Assembly (NCBI RefSeq): GCF_001014645.1
Contig: NZ_LASZ01000010.1
Coordinates: 62,001-126,000, forward strand
Origin: Luteimonas sp. FCS-9
GTDB lineage: Bacteria > Pseudomonadota > Gammaproteobacteria > Xanthomonadales > Xanthomonadaceae
DNA: 64,000 bases
Reading direction: 5' to 3'
Position numbers and translations under genes: made by a program. Under the pieces are notes generated by a model. The model did no database searches. It had not been told where the DNA came from and was given only the letters and a program-made list of their open reading frames with translations. Positions 48,456 to 59,015 of this stretch are shown piece after piece. Position 1 is the first letter of the stretch, and the number at the start of each line of letters is the position of its first letter.

Positions 48456-50950
48456 CCAGCCGCCGCGAGTTCATCCGCAACACCGCCATCGCCAGCGCCG
48501 CCGCCGCGGCCGGCATGCCGATCCCGGCCCACCTGGCCGAGGCCGTGACCGAGGGCGACGGCCAGCTCAAGTGGAGCAAGGCGCCGTGCCGCTACTGCGG
48601 CACCGGCTGCGGCATCAACGTCGCGGTGCGCGACGGCCGCGTGGTCGCGACCCACGGCGATGTGCACGCCGAGGTCAACCGCGGCCTGAACTGCGTCAAG
48701 GGCTACTTCCTGTCGAAGGTGATGTATGGCGCCGACCGCCTGACCACGCCGCTGCTGCGCAAGCGCAACGGCGTGTTCGCGAAGGACGGCGACTTCACCC
48801 CGGTCAGCTGGGACGAGGCCTTCGACGTGATGGCCGAGAAGTTCCGTGCCGTGCTCAAGGCCAAGGGCGGCGACGGCATCGGCATGTTCGGCTCCGGCCA
48901 GTGGACGGTGTGGGAGGGCTACGCGGCCAACAAGCTGATGAAGGCCGGTTTTCGCAGCAACCACATCGACCCCAACGCGCGCCACTGCATGGCCTCGGCC
49001 GTGACCGGCTTCATGCGCACCTTCGGCATGGACGAGCCGATGGGCTGCTACGACGACATCGAGGCCGCCGACGCGTTCGTGCTCTGGGGCTCGAACATGG
49101 CCGAGATGCACCCGATCCTGTGGACGCGCGTGACCGACCGCCGCTTGACGCACCCGCACGTCAAGGTCGCCGTGCTCTCGACGTACGAGCACCGCAGCTT
49201 CGAGCTGGCCGACATCCCGATGGTGTTCAAGCCGCAGACCGACCTGGTCATCCTGAACTTCATCGCCAACCACATCATCAAGACCGGCCGGGTCAATCGC
49301 GACTTCGTCGACAAGCACACGACGTTCAAGCGCGGCAACGACGACATCGGCTACGGCCTGCGGCCCGAGCACCCGCTGGAGGTCGCGGCCAAGAACGCGC
49401 AGGACCCCAACGGCGGCACGCCGATCGACTTCCAGGCCTTCGCCGATTTCGTCGCGCCGTACACGCTCGAGCGCACGATCGAGATGACCGGCGTGGAACG
49501 CGCCTGGCTCGAGCAGCTGGCCGAGCTGTACGCCGATCCGAAGATCAAGGTCATGTCGTTCTGGACCATGGGCTTCAACCAGCACACGCGCGGCACGTGG
49601 GCCAACAACATGGTCTACAACATCCACCTGCTGACCGGGAAGATCGCCACCCCGGGCAACAGCCCGTTCTCGCTGACCGGCCAGCCCTCGGCCTGCGGCA
49701 CCGCGCGCGAGGTCGGCACGTTCAGCCACCGCCTGCCGGCGGACATGGTGGTGACCAATCCCGAACACCGCCACCACGCCGAGGAGATCTGGAGGATCCC
49801 GCACGGGATCATCAAGGACAAGGTCGGCTACCACGCGGTGGAGCAGAACCGTGCGCTGCGCGACGGCAAGCTCAACGCGTACTGGGTGCAGGTCAACAAC
49901 AACATGCAGGCCGGCGCGAACATGCTCGAGGAGGGCTACCCCGGCTACCGCAATCCCGACAACTTCATCGTGGTCTCGGACGCCTATCCCACGGTGACCT
50001 GCCAGGCGGCCGACCTGGTCCTGCCCTCGGCGATGTGGGTGGAGAAGGAGGGCGCCTACGGCAACGCCGAGCGCCGCACGCACTTCTGGCACCAGCTGGT
50101 GCACGCGCCGGGCGAGGCGCGCTCGGACCTGTGGCAGCTGATGGAGTTCTCCAAGCGCTTCACGACCGACGAATGCTGGCCGGAGGAGATCCTGGCGGCG
50201 AACCCGCAGTTCCGCGGCAAGACGCTGTTCGACGTGCTCTACCGCAACGGCAAGGTCGATGCGTTCGGCGTCGACCAGATCGAGGCCGGCTACGCCAATT
50301 CGGAGGCCGACGCGTTCGGCTTCTACGTGCAGAAGGGCCTGTTCGAGGAATACGCTGAGTTCGGCCGCGGCCACGCGCACGACCTGGCGCCGTTCGACAT
50401 GTACCACCGCGAGCGCGGCCTGCGCTGGCCGGTGGTCGACGGCAAGGAGACGCGCTGGCGCTACCGCGAGGGCGCCGACCCGTACGTCAAGCCGGGCACG
50501 GGCTTCCAGTTCTACGGCAACAAGGACGGCCGCGCGGTGATCTGGGCGCTGCCCTACGAGCCGCCGGCCGAGTCGCCCGACGCCGAGTACGACCTGTGGC
50601 TGGTGACCGGGCGCGTGCTCGAGCACTGGCACTCGGGCTCGATGACGATGCGCATCCCCGAGCTGTACCGCAGCTTCCCCTCGGCGGTGGTGTTCATGCA
50701 TCCCGACGATGCGCGCGCGCGCGGCCTCAAGCGCGGCGACGAGGTCTCGGTGTCGTCGCGTCGCGGCGCGATGCGCACCCGCGTGGAGACGCGCGGCCGC
50801 AACCGGATGCCGCGCGGGGTGATCTTCGTGCCGTGGTTCGACGCCGCCCAGCTGATCAACAAGGTCACGCTCGACGCGACCGATCCGATCTCCAAGCAGA
50901 CCGATTTCAAGAAATGCGCGGCCAAGGTCGCCGCGGTGGGAGTGGCCTGA
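48452..50950 (+). CDS. napA: Periplasmic nitrate reductase catalytic subunit NapA
   Basis: Reduces nitrate to nitrite in the periplasm at a bis-MGD molybdenum centre. The 832-residue protein starts with a twin-arginine signal ([20 protein letters not shown]). The [4Fe-4S] ligands are Cys46, Cys49 and Cys53 (CRYCGTGC) and Cys81 (NCVKG), and the molybdenum ligand is probably Cys179 (RHCMAS). Length and domains are full. It uses electrons from NapB and NapC. The start overlaps the napD stop, and napB follows one base after the stop. Confidence 0.97.
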   Translation: MTSRREFIRNTAIASAAAAAGMPIPAHLAEAVTEGDGQLKWSKAPCRYCGTGCGINVAVRDGRVVATHGDVHAEVNRGLNCVKGYFLSKVMYGADRLTTPLLRKRNGVFAKDGDFTPVSWDEAFDVMAEKFRAVLKAKGGDGIGMFGSGQWTVWEGYAANKLMKAGFRSNHIDPNARHCMASAVTGFMRTFGMDEPMGCYDDIEAADAFVLWGSNMAEMHPILWTRVTDRRLTHPHVKVAVLSTYEHRSFELADIPMVFKPQTDLVILNFIANHIIKTGRVNRDFVDKHTTFKRGNDDIGYGLRPEHPLEVAAKNAQDPNGGTPIDFQAFADFVAPYTLERTIEMTGVERAWLEQLAELYADPKIKVMSFWTMGFNQHTRGTWANNMVYNIHLLTGKIATPGNSPFSLTGQPSACGTAREVGTFSHRLPADMVVTNPEHRHHAEEIWRIPHGIIKDKVGYHAVEQNRALRDGKLNAYWVQVNNNMQAGANMLEEGYPGYRNPDNFIVVSDAYPTVTCQAADLVLPSAMWVEKEGAYGNAERRTHFWHQLVHAPGEARSDLWQLMEFSKRFTTDECWPEEILAANPQFRGKTLFDVLYRNGKVDAFGVDQIEAGYANSEADAFGFYVQKGLFEEYAEFGRGHAHDLAPFDMYHRERGLRWPVVDGKETRWRYREGADPYVKPGTGFQFYGNKDGRAVIWALPYEPPAESPDAEYDLWLVTGRVLEHWHSGSMTMRIPELYRSFPSAVVFMHPDDARARGLKRGDEVSVSSRRGAMRTRVETRGRNRMPRGVIFVPWFDAAQLINKVTLDATDPISKQTDFKKCAAKVAAVGVA

Positions 50951-50951
50951 C

Positions 50952-51467
50952 ATGCGCAAGATCCTCGCCATCGTGTTGATGCTCGTCCTCGCCGCCTGCG
51001 GCGACCGCGCGCCCAAGCCCGAGATCGTGCCGCCGGCGCCGGAGGTCGGCGCGCGCGGCAATCCCGCCCAGGACATCGACAACCTGCGCCGCAACGTGCC
51101 GATCACCGCCGAGATCACGCCGCTGCCGATGGCACGCGTCGAGAACTTCGACCGTCGCCGCGGCCGCGCCTATCCGATGCAGCCTCCGACCGTGCCGCAC
51201 AGCATCGAGGGCTACCAGGTCGACAAGAACTCCAACCGCTGCATGCTGTGCCACGCGCGCAGCAACGCCGCGCAGTTCCAGGCGCCCGAGATCAGCGTGA
51301 CCCACTACATGGACCGTGACGACCAGTTCCTGGCGCAGGTCTCGTCGCGACGCTACTTCTGCCTGCAGTGCCACGTGGTGCAGACCGACGCGCAGCCGCT
51401 GGTGGCCAACGGCTTCCGCGACATCGACAGCGTGCTGCGCTCCGAGCGCTCGGAGCTGGAGCAATGA
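50952..51467 (+). CDS. napB: Nitrate reductase cytochrome c subunit NapB
   Basis: Di-heme electron-transfer partner of NapA (171 residues). Two CxxCH motifs are present: CMLCH (near residue 97) and CLQCH (near 137). Unusually, the N-terminus reads [18 protein letters not shown], which ends in a lipobox-like LAAC; typical NapB has an ordinary Sec signal peptide. If processed as a lipoprotein it would be membrane-anchored rather than soluble. The start one base after the napA stop and the ATGA overlap with napC indicate tight coupling. Confidence 0.93.
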   Translation: MRKILAIVLMLVLAACGDRAPKPEIVPPAPEVGARGNPAQDIDNLRRNVPITAEITPLPMARVENFDRRRGRAYPMQPPTVPHSIEGYQVDKNSNRCMLCHARSNAAQFQAPEISVTHYMDRDDQFLAQVSSRRYFCLQCHVVQTDAQPLVANGFRDIDSVLRSERSELEQ

Positions 51468-52102
51468 AGGCGTTCGGGCGGGTCGCGACCACGATTCGGT
51501 CGTTCTGGAGGACGCTGCGTTCGCCCGCGGTGCACCTGAGCCTGGGGTTCCTGACGCTGGGCGGGTTCATCGCCGGCATCATCTTCTGGGGCGGCTTCAA
51601 CACCGCGCTCGAGGTCACCAACACCGAGGAGTTCTGCACCGGCTGCCACGAGATGCGCGACAACGTGTTCGAGGAGCTCAAGACCACGATCCACTACAAC
51701 AACCGCTCGGGCGTGCGCGCCTCGTGTCCCGACTGCCACGTGCCGCACAACTGGACCAACAAGATCGGCCGCAAGATGCAGGCCTCCAAGGAGGTCTGGG
51801 GCAAGATCTTCGGCACGATCAACACGCGCGAGAAGTTCCTCGACATGCGCCTGACGCTGGCCGAGCACGAGTGGGCGCGGCTGAAGGCCAACGATTCGCT
51901 CGAGTGCCGCAACTGCCACGACTACGACTCGATGGACCTCACACGCCAGGCGGGCCGGGCGGCGCAGATCCACCGCACCTACCTGGCGACCGGGCAGGCG
52001 ACCTGCATCGACTGCCACAAGGGCATCGCGCACCGGCTGCCGGACATGACCGGCGTGCAGCAGGGCGTGCAGGCGGTACCGGCGGCCGACACCGCGCACT
52101 GA
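51464..52102 (+). CDS. napC: Tetraheme quinol dehydrogenase NapC
   Basis: Passes electrons from membrane quinol to NapB/NapA. The 212-residue protein has one N-terminal membrane anchor ([20 protein letters not shown], about 24-43) and four CxxCH heme sites: CTGCH, CPDCH, CRNCH and CIDCH, all in the periplasmic part. Met and His distal ligands are plausible (EMRDN). It is the last gene of napEFDABC. No napG or napH is present, so electrons should come mainly through NapC. Confidence 0.94.
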   Translation: MKAFGRVATTIRSFWRTLRSPAVHLSLGFLTLGGFIAGIIFWGGFNTALEVTNTEEFCTGCHEMRDNVFEELKTTIHYNNRSGVRASCPDCHVPHNWTNKIGRKMQASKEVWGKIFGTINTREKFLDMRLTLAEHEWARLKANDSLECRNCHDYDSMDLTRQAGRAAQIHRTYLATGQATCIDCHKGIAHRLPDMTGVQQGVQAVPAADTAH

Positions 52103-52209
52103 GCCCGCCCGGGGCGTGCGGCAGCCGCGACGCCGCCGCATCGCCCGCCGCAGGCGCGGTGCCGGTTGCCGTGCTGGAGGCCGGCCCGGCATCGCGCGAC
52201 AATGGCGCG

Positions 52210-52767
52210 ATGACCGTTTCCCTTTCTTCCGACGCGGCGCTGGCGCCGGGCTTCGTGCTGCGCCGCGGCGTCGAGGCCGACGCCACGCGGTTGTCCGCGC
52301 TCGCCAGGCGCACGTTCACCGAGACCTTCGGGCACCTGTATCCGCGCGCGGACCTGCACGCCTTCCTCGACGAGGCCTACGCCGTCGAGCGGCAGCGTAT
52401 CGTGCTGAGCCATCCCGACTACGCGGTCTGGCTGCTCGAGCGCGACGGCGAGGCCGTCGGCCATGCCGCGGCCGGCCCCTGCGGGCTGCCGCACGCCGAT
52501 GTCGCGCCCGGCGACGGCGAGCTCAAGCGGCTGTACCTGGTCCGCGGCCTGCAGGGCGGCGGGCACGGCGCACGGATGATGCGTGTCGCGCTCGACTGGC
52601 TGCTGCGCGACGGCCCGCGCACGCTGTGGGTCGGCGTCTGGTCGGAGAACCTGGGTGCGCAGCGCTTCTATGCGCGCTACGGCTTCGACCGGGTCGGCGA
52701 GTACCTGTTCCCGGTCGGACAGGTACGCGACCGGGAGTTCATCCTGCGCCGGCCCGCGGACGGCTGA
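52210..52767 (+). CDS. GNAT family N-acetyltransferase
   Basis: The 185-residue cytoplasmic protein has the GNAT fold: [19 protein letters not shown] (strand 1-helix 1), [21 protein letters not shown] (acetyl-CoA binding Q/R-x-x-G-x-G/A region) and [19 protein letters not shown] (motif B). The substrate is unknown. It follows napC by 107 bases on the same strand but does not look like part of the nap operon. The start at 52210 is the first Met giving homology. Confidence 0.85.
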   Translation: MTVSLSSDAALAPGFVLRRGVEADATRLSALARRTFTETFGHLYPRADLHAFLDEAYAVERQRIVLSHPDYAVWLLERDGEAVGHAAAGPCGLPHADVAPGDGELKRLYLVRGLQGGGHGARMMRVALDWLLRDGPRTLWVGVWSENLGAQRFYARYGFDRVGEYLFPVGQVRDREFILRRPADG

Positions 52768-52801
52768 GCCGGACGCCCGCCAGGGCGCCCGGCATGCACG
52801 C

Positions 52802-53227
52802 TCAGGCGACGGCCAGCGTGACGTCGATGTTGCCGCGGGTCGCGTTCGAGTACGGGCAGACCTCGTGCGCGGCTTCGACCAGCGCCTGCAGCTGCTCGCG
52901 CGGCACGCCCGGCGCGCGGACCGTCAGCGTCGCCTGGATGCCGAACCCGGCCGGGATCGGGCCGATGCCGACCTCCCCGGTGACGGTGGTCTCGGCCGGC
53001 AGCGCGACCTTCTGCTTGCCGGCGACGAGCTTGAGCGCGCCCAGGAAGCAGGCCGAGTAGCCGGCGGCGAACAACTGCTCGGGATTGGTGCCCGGGCCGC
53101 CGGCGCCGCCGAGCTCGCGCGGCGTGGACAGGGCGACGTCGAGCACGCCGTCGTCGGACGCGGCGCGACCCTCGCGCCCGCCGGTGGCGGTCGCGGTGCC
53201 GGTGTAGAGCACGGTGTCGAGGGACAT
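52802..53227 (-). CDS. ohr: Organic hydroperoxide resistance protein Ohr
   Basis: Thiol peroxidase of the OsmC/Ohr family that reduces organic hydroperoxides, using lipoylated proteins as reductant in known cases. The 141-residue protein begins [20 protein letters not shown] and keeps both redox cysteines, in SACFLGA and [12 protein letters not shown]. It is transcribed divergently from an AraC-family gene, 114 bases away, rather than from the usual MarR-type ohrR. No ohrR is seen in the window. Confidence 0.93.
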   Translation of the reverse strand: MSLDTVLYTGTATATGGREGRAASDDGVLDVALSTPRELGGAGGPGTNPEQLFAAGYSACFLGALKLVAGKQKVALPAETTVTGEVGIGPIPAGFGIQATLTVRAPGVPREQLQALVEAAHEVCPYSNATRGNIDVTLAVA

Positions 53228-53341
53228 GCGGGATCTCCGGAAAGCGGGGGCGGCGGAATGCCGGCCACGGATGACACTGTGCACCTTCGGCTGGTACTTT
53301 TGGGCATGTGAAGTCCAAGAAACTTGTCCTGGAGTCCTGAG

Positions 53342-54166
53342 ATGGTCGATCGGTTGGCGGTGCTGCTGGACCGTTTCCGGGTGACGGCGGACGTGGACGC
53401 GGCGGCGGCCGGCGCCGATGCCGACACCGCCGGCACGCTGTGGCTGGTCGCGTCCGGCACGCTGCTCGCCTACGGCGATGCCATGTCTGCGTTGCCGGCG
53501 ATGTGCGGTCCGGGCCTGCTGCTGGTGCCGCAGCCGCTGCCCGGCAGCCGCGTCGAGCACGCGACCGGCGCGCGGGCGTTCGCCGCGCGGCTGCGCTTCG
53601 AGGGCGGCGCGGACAATCCGCTGGTGCGCGCACTGCCGGCCGCGCTGTGGCTGCCGGCCGGGGACGTGCCGGGCGCGGCGGGCCTGTTCGCGCTGCTGTT
53701 CGAGGAAGCCTTCGACGCGCGCTGCGGGCGCGCGGTGTTGCTCGACCGGCTGGTCGAGGCGTTGCTGGTGCAGGTGCTGCGCGAGCGGATGGAATCGGGC
53801 GCGCTGCGCGGTGGGCTGCTGGCCGGCATGGCGCATCCGCGGCTGCGGCGTGCGCTGGTCGCGCTGCACGAGGCCCCGGCGCGCGACTGGTCGCTGGCCT
53901 CGCTGGCCCAGGTCGCGGGCATGTCGCGCAGCGCGTTCGCACAGGCCTTCCGCGAGGCGCTGGGACAGACGCCGGGCCACTACCTGCAGGGCTGGCGCAT
54001 CGCGCTGGCGCAGCGCGCGCTGCGCCGCGGTCGCCCGCTCAAGCGCATTGCCGAGGAGGTCGGCTACGGCAGCGAGGCGGCGCTGTCGCGGGCGTTCAAG
54101 GCGCAGGCGGGCCTGTCGCCAAGGGCCTGGCGGCAGGCCGCCGGACTGCGCGGGGCCGCGGCATGA
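53342..54166 (+). CDS. AraC family transcriptional regulator (cupin N-terminus)
   Basis: The 274-residue protein has an N-terminal cupin-like sensor region (about 1-165) and a C-terminal AraC DNA-binding domain with two helix-turn-helix units: [20 protein letters not shown] and [20 protein letters not shown]. The sensor part fits the cupin_6 subfamily. The ATG at 53342 is taken as start; one at 53324 would add six residues. It is divergent from ohr and overlaps the hydrolase gene by ATGA, so it may regulate either. Confidence 0.88.
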   Translation: MVDRLAVLLDRFRVTADVDAAAAGADADTAGTLWLVASGTLLAYGDAMSALPAMCGPGLLLVPQPLPGSRVEHATGARAFAARLRFEGGADNPLVRALPAALWLPAGDVPGAAGLFALLFEEAFDARCGRAVLLDRLVEALLVQVLRERMESGALRGGLLAGMAHPRLRRALVALHEAPARDWSLASLAQVAGMSRSAFAQAFREALGQTPGHYLQGWRIALAQRALRRGRPLKRIAEEVGYGSEAALSRAFKAQAGLSPRAWRQAAGLRGAAA

Positions 54167-54786
54167 GCGGCGGGCCACGGCGCGTGGTGCTGCTGCACGG
54201 CATCTGGATGGTCGGCCTGACACTGCGGCGCTTCGCGCGGCGACTCGAGGCCGAGGGCTACGCGCCGGAGATCTTCGGCTATCCCAGCATCACCGGCGGG
54301 CCGGACGCCGCGGTCGAGGGCCTGCTCGCGCAGCTGCGACGCGGCGGGCCGGCGCATCTGGTCGGTCACAGCCTCGGCGGCCTGGTCGCGTTGCAGGCGC
54401 TGGCGCAGGCGCCGGACGTGGCGGTCGGCCGGGTGGTGTGCCTGGGCTCGCCGCTGTGCGGCAGCGGCGCGGCCGCTGCGCTGTCGCGGCTGCCGATGTC
54501 GCGGCTGTACTTCGGGCGCAGCGCCGACATCCTGCTCGCCGGCTGCGCGCGCTGGCCGCCCGGCGTCGAGGTGGGCATGGTCGCCGGCCGTGTGCCGCGC
54601 GGGCTGGGCGCGCTGTTCGCGCGGTTCGAAGGGGCGCACGACGGCACGGTGGCGGTGGACGAGACCCGGGCGCCGGGACTGGCCGACCACGTCGTCGTCG
54701 AGGCCAGCCACAGCGGCCTGCTGTTCTCGTCGGCGGCGGTGCGTCAGACCGCCGCATTCCTGCGCGAGGGCCGCTTCGCGCGCTAA
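54163..54786 (+). CDS. Alpha/beta hydrolase
   Basis: The 207-residue protein starts [19 protein letters not shown] (oxyanion HG), with the nucleophile elbow [12 protein letters not shown] (Ser near residue 68), an acidic residue in GAHDGTVAV and a late His in VEASHSGLL, a complete catalytic triad. It is cytoplasmic and resembles small esterase/lipase-like or PGAP1-like hydrolases. The substrate is unknown. The start overlaps the stop of the AraC gene (ATGA at 54163-54166), and yebC begins 32 bases later. Confidence 0.85.
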   Translation: MSGGPRRVVLLHGIWMVGLTLRRFARRLEAEGYAPEIFGYPSITGGPDAAVEGLLAQLRRGGPAHLVGHSLGGLVALQALAQAPDVAVGRVVCLGSPLCGSGAAAALSRLPMSRLYFGRSADILLAGCARWPPGVEVGMVAGRVPRGLGALFARFEGAHDGTVAVDETRAPGLADHVVVEASHSGLLFSSAAVRQTAAFLREGRFAR

Positions 54787-54818
54787 AATCGCGCCTTCGA
54801 CGCCTGAAAAGAACGACC

Positions 54819-55547
54819 ATGGGACGAGGACCTTCGATCGAGGCCCGCAAGAACGCGACCGACGCCAAGCGCGGCAAGATCTTCACCAAGATCATCCGCG
54901 AGATCGGCGTCGCCGCCCGCGCCGGTGGCGGCGATCCGGCCAACAACCCGCGCCTGCGTGCGGCGATCGACAAGGGCATGGCGCAGAACATGTCCAAGGA
55001 CGTGGTCGAGCGCGCGATCAAGAAGGCGACCGGCGAGCTGGAGGGCGTCGAGTACGAGGAGATCCGCTACGAGGGCTACGCGCCCGGCGGCGTGGCGGTG
55101 ATCGTCGATGCGCTGACCGACAACAAGGTCCGCACCGTGGCCGACGTGCGCCACGCGTTCGGCAAGTGCGGCGGCAATCTCGGCACCGACGGCTCGGTCG
55201 CCTTCATGTTCAAGCGCCTGGGCGTGCTGAGCTACGACGCCGGCGCCGACGAGGAACGGATCACCGAAGTCGCGATCGAGGCCGGTGCCGACGACGTCGT
55301 GGTCTATCCCGAGGACGGCGCGATCGACGTGGTCACCGCGCCCGAGGACTTCGCCGCGGTGCGCGAGGCGATGGCCGCCGCCGGCCTCGCGCCCGGTCAC
55401 GCCGAACTGACGTTCCGCGCCGACAACGACGTCGCGGTCGATGCCGAGACCGCCCAGCAGGTCCGCAAGCTCCTCGACCTGCTCGAGGATCTCGACGACG
55501 TACAGGACGTGTACTCGAACGTGGACCAGGCCTCGCTGGGCGGATGA
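54819..55547 (+). CDS. yebC: YebC/PmpR family protein
   Basis: A 242-residue protein beginning [20 protein letters not shown] with [21 protein letters not shown] and [14 protein letters not shown], all hallmarks of the YebC family. Members have been described as transcriptional regulators and more recently as helping ribosomes through difficult proline motifs. It precedes ruvC, a classic neighbour. The N-terminus reads [11 protein letters not shown] where many relatives read MAGHSKWANIK, a known subgroup difference. Confidence 0.93.
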   Translation: MGRGPSIEARKNATDAKRGKIFTKIIREIGVAARAGGGDPANNPRLRAAIDKGMAQNMSKDVVERAIKKATGELEGVEYEEIRYEGYAPGGVAVIVDALTDNKVRTVADVRHAFGKCGGNLGTDGSVAFMFKRLGVLSYDAGADEERITEVAIEAGADDVVVYPEDGAIDVVTAPEDFAAVREAMAAAGLAPGHAELTFRADNDVAVDAETAQQVRKLLDLLEDLDDVQDVYSNVDQASLGG

Positions 55548-55555
55548 CGCCCCAT

Positions 55556-55761
55556 GGCGCCGGGCATCGGGAATCGGGATTGGCGCACCGGCGAAGCGGC
55601 GCCCGTGGACCTGCGTCGTTTGCGGGAGAGCGCGTGATGGCGTTCGGCGGGCGAGCGGCGGACATCGGCAACCGCCCGGGCCGCGTCGCCGGTCCGCGCG
55701 ACGATCGCAGCCGTCCGCTGTTGCGATTCCCGATTCCCCGATCCCGATTCCCGGCCACCCC
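55556..55761. repeat. GGGATTC-type repeat between yebC and ruvC
   Basis: The left arm includes GGCATCGGGAATCGGGATTG (about 55563-55582), and the right arm is a run of GATTCCC and GATCCC units (about 55726-55754) ending a few bases before the ruvC ATG. The arms are complementary and separated by about 140 bases. As at fmt, the arm leaves no Shine-Dalgarno sequence ahead of the start codon. Confidence 0.65.
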
Positions 55762-56283
55762 ATGACCCGCATCCTCGGCATCGATCCCGGTTCGCAGCGC
55801 ACCGGCGTGGGCATCATCGACGTCGATGCGGCCGGGCGGGTCGTGCACGTGCACCATGCGCCGCTGTCGCTGCTGTCGGCGGGCGACTTCCCGGCGCGGC
55901 TGCGCAGGCTGCTGGTCGGGCTGGGCGAACTCGTCGAGTTGCACCGCCCCGACGAGGTCGCGATCGAGCGGGTCTTCATGTCGCGCAATCCCGACTCGGC
56001 GCTCAAGCTCGGCCAGGCGCGCGGGGCGGCGATCGGCGCGGTGGTGCTGCGCGACCTGCCGGTGCACGAGTACGCGGCCAGCGAGATCAAGCTCGCGGTC
56101 GTCGGCCGCGGCAGCGCCGAGAAGGGCCAGGTCCAGCACATGGTCGGCCTGATGCTCGGGTTGACCGGCAAGCTGCAGGCCGATGCCGCCGACGCGCTGG
56201 CGGTCGCGATCACCCATGCCCACGTCCGCGCGAGCGCGCAGCGCATCGGTGTCGACGTGCGCCGGGCCTGGAGCCGCAAGTGA
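55762..56283 (+). CDS. ruvC: Crossover junction endonuclease RuvC
   Basis: Cleaves Holliday junctions during recombinational repair. The 173-residue protein has the RNase H-like fold with acidic catalytic residues in [11 protein letters not shown] (Asp8), VAIERVF and the C-terminal [14 protein letters not shown]. Length is normal. The ATG at 55762 gives the standard N-terminus; the frame is open upstream only through the repeat. ruvA follows after 73 bases. Confidence 0.95.
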   Translation: MTRILGIDPGSQRTGVGIIDVDAAGRVVHVHHAPLSLLSAGDFPARLRRLLVGLGELVELHRPDEVAIERVFMSRNPDSALKLGQARGAAIGAVVLRDLPVHEYAASEIKLAVVGRGSAEKGQVQHMVGLMLGLTGKLQADAADALAVAITHAHVRASAQRIGVDVRRAWSRK

Positions 56284-56356
56284 CGCAACGTCCCGGCATT
56301 CCGCAGCCGTCGCGCGGGCGCCGCTGCCCCTTCGAGCACACTGGAGACCTCGCCCC

Positions 56357-56947
56357 ATGATCGGAAGACTCCGCGGCAAGCTTGCGCACAAGGCCCCGCC
56401 GTGGCTGGTCGTCGACGTCGGCGGCGTGGGCTACGAGCTCGAGGCGCCGATGAGCACGTTCTACGACCTGCCCGAGGTCGGACGCGAGGTCGCGCTGTTC
56501 ACGCACTACGCGCACAAGGAGGACAGCGTCTCGCTGTACGGCTTCCTGCACGAGTCCGAGCGGCGGCTGTTCCGCGACGTGCAGAAGGTCAGCGGCATCG
56601 GCGCGAAGATCGCGCTGGCGGTGCTGTCGGGCGTCAGCGTCGACGCGTTCGCGCAGCTGGTGCAGGCCGGCGACGTCACCGCGCTGACCCGGATCCCCGG
56701 GATCGGCAAGAAGACCGCCGAGCGGATCGTGGTCGAGCTGCGCGACCGCGCCGCCGACCTCGCCGGCGCGGGCGGGGCCGTGGGCGGCGGCACCGGTCCG
56801 GCCGACCCGCTGTCGGAGGCGACGGTCGCCCTGCAGCAGCTCGGCTACAAGCCGGCCGAGGCCGCCAAGATGGCCAAGGCCGCGGCGCGTGACGGCGACC
56901 CGGCGGAAATCATCATCCGCAAAGCGCTACAGTCCGCGCTTCGCTGA
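56357..56947 (+). CDS. ruvA: Holliday junction DNA helicase subunit RuvA
   Basis: Binds four-way junctions and directs RuvB. The 196-residue protein has the OB domain (MIGRLRGKL to about 62), tandem helix-hairpin-helix motifs ([18 protein letters not shown] and [16 protein letters not shown]), an acidic-glycine linker ([14 protein letters not shown]) and the C-terminal domain III (about 150-196). ruvB does not follow; kup does, 28 bases later, and no ruvB is in this window. Confidence 0.95.
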   Translation: MIGRLRGKLAHKAPPWLVVDVGGVGYELEAPMSTFYDLPEVGREVALFTHYAHKEDSVSLYGFLHESERRLFRDVQKVSGIGAKIALAVLSGVSVDAFAQLVQAGDVTALTRIPGIGKKTAERIVVELRDRAADLAGAGGAVGGGTGPADPLSEATVALQQLGYKPAEAAKMAKAAARDGDPAEIIIRKALQSALR

Positions 56948-56975
56948 GCCCCCCACGCCCGCCAGGGCCATCGTC

Positions 56976-58907
56976 ATGACCCATTCCACACGCCAGGCCG
57001 CGCCTGGCCCGCGCAGCCAACCGTCCGGCCATGGGCACGGCCAGGTCGGCCTGGCCGGCCTGATCGCCGGCGCGATCGGCGTCGTCTTCGGCGACATCGG
57101 CACCAGCCCGCTGTACACGCTGCGCGAGGCGTTCTCGCCGCACTACGGCCTCATCGCCGACCACGACACCGTGCTCGGCGTGCTGTCGATGATCTTCTGG
57201 TCGCTGACGCTGGTGGTGACCTACAAGTACGTCACGATCATCCTGCGCGCCGACAACGACGGCGAGGGCGGCATCATGGCGCTGATGGCGCTGGCCCAGC
57301 GCAGCCTGGCCAAGGGCGGCCGGTCGGCGTACCTGGTCGGCCTGCTCGGCGTGTTCGGCGCCTCGCTGTTCTTCAGCGACGGGGTCATCACCCCGGCGAT
57401 CTCGGTGCTGTCGGCGGTCGAGGGCCTGGAAGTGGTCGCGCCCGGGCTGCACGCGTGGATCATCCCGATCACCGTGCTGGTGCTCGGCATCCTGTTCGCG
57501 ACCCAGCGCTTCGGCACCGCCAAGGTCGGCCGGGTGTTCGGCCCGATCATGGTGCTGTGGTTCGCGGCGCTGGCGGTGCTGGGCGTGCTCAACATCCTGC
57601 ACGAGCCCGAGGTGCTGCACGCGCTCAACCCGTGGTGGGCGGGACGGTTCTTCGTCGAGCACAGCTGGGGCGGGGTGTTCATCCTCGGCGCGGTGGTGCT
57701 GGCGGTGACCGGCGGCGAGGCGATCTACACCGACATGGGCCACTTCGGCGCGCGGCCGATCCGCTACGCCTGGTACTTCTTCGTGCTGCCGGCGCTGATG
57801 CTCAACTACCTGGGGCAGGGCGCGCTGGTGCTCGAGGACCCGGCCGCGATCCGCAACCCGTTCTACATCGGCGTGCCCGAATGGGCGCGCTGGCCGATGA
57901 TCGTGATGGCGACCGCGGCGACGGTGATCGCCTCCCAGGCGGTCATCACCGGCGGCTTCTCGGTCGCGCGGCAAGCGATGCAGCTGGGCTACATCCCGCG
58001 CATGCACGTGCGCCACACCTCCAGCGACACGATCGGCCAGATCTACATCCCCGGCGTGAACTGGGCGATGGCGGTCGTGGTGATCGCGTTGGTGCTCACG
58101 TTCCGGACGTCCTCGGCGCTGGCCGCGGCCTACGGCATCTCGGTCTCGCTGACGATGCTGATCGACACGCTGCTGCTGGTGGTCGTGGCGCGCGCGCTGT
58201 GGCCGCAGTGGCGGCGCTGGGTGCTGCCCTCGTGCGCGGTGTTCATCCTGATCGACATCGCGTTCGTGATCGCCAACGGCGCGAAGGTCCTGCAGGGCGC
58301 ATGGTTCCCGCTGGTACTGGGCATCACGCTGTTCACGCTGCTGCGCACCTGGCGCCGCGGCCGCCAGCTGCTGCACGACGAGATCCAGAAGGAAGGCATC
58401 CGGCTCGATACCTTCCTGCCGGGGCTGATGCTCGCCCCGCCGGTGCGGGTGCCGGGCACCGCGGTGTTCCTGACCGCCGACCGCGGGGTCGTGCCGCAGG
58501 CGCTGATGCACAACCTCAAGCACAACAAGGTGCTGCACGAGCGCAACGTGTTCCTGACCGTCGAGACCCTCGCCGTGCCGTACGCCGCGCCGGCCCGCCG
58601 GCTGCGGATCGAGCCGGTCGGCGACGACTTCCACCGGGTCACCGTGCGCTTCGGCTTCATGGAAACGCCGGACGTGCCGGTGGCGCTGATGCGCTGCGGC
58701 GACGTCGAGGGCGGCATCGTCGTCGACCCGATGGACACGACCTACTTCGCCAGCCGCGAGACCGTGGTCGCCTCGCCGCGGCGGGGCATGCCGGTGTGGC
58801 GCGACAAGCTGTTCGCGCTGATGCACCGCAACGCCGCGCCGGCGACCGGCTTCTTCCGCATCCCGGGCAATCGCCTGGTCGAGCTCGGTTCGCAGGTGAG
58901 CATCTAG
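56976..58907 (+). CDS. kup: Potassium uptake protein Kup
   Basis: Inner-membrane potassium-proton symporter of 643 residues with about 12 membrane helices and a C-terminal cytoplasmic domain (from about 480). The signature [19 protein letters not shown] is at about 36-54, followed by [17 protein letters not shown] and [12 protein letters not shown]. The N-terminal 25 residues are Gly/His-rich. It sits between ruvA and a diguanylate cyclase gene. Confidence 0.95.
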   Translation: MTHSTRQAAPGPRSQPSGHGHGQVGLAGLIAGAIGVVFGDIGTSPLYTLREAFSPHYGLIADHDTVLGVLSMIFWSLTLVVTYKYVTIILRADNDGEGGIMALMALAQRSLAKGGRSAYLVGLLGVFGASLFFSDGVITPAISVLSAVEGLEVVAPGLHAWIIPITVLVLGILFATQRFGTAKVGRVFGPIMVLWFAALAVLGVLNILHEPEVLHALNPWWAGRFFVEHSWGGVFILGAVVLAVTGGEAIYTDMGHFGARPIRYAWYFFVLPALMLNYLGQGALVLEDPAAIRNPFYIGVPEWARWPMIVMATAATVIASQAVITGGFSVARQAMQLGYIPRMHVRHTSSDTIGQIYIPGVNWAMAVVVIALVLTFRTSSALAAAYGISVSLTMLIDTLLLVVVARALWPQWRRWVLPSCAVFILIDIAFVIANGAKVLQGAWFPLVLGITLFTLLRTWRRGRQLLHDEIQKEGIRLDTFLPGLMLAPPVRVPGTAVFLTADRGVVPQALMHNLKHNKVLHERNVFLTVETLAVPYAAPARRLRIEPVGDDFHRVTVRFGFMETPDVPVALMRCGDVEGGIVVDPMDTTYFASRETVVASPRRGMPVWRDKLFALMHRNAAPATGFFRIPGNRLVELGSQVSI

Positions 58908-59015
58908 CCGGGGCGGGGCGCGCCGCCGCCCCGTGAGGACCGACGCGCGTCGCGGGCCTCAAGTCCGGTCGCGCGCGGCCGATGGCGTGGGGAGCACCGC
59001 CGGACGCCGAACCGC

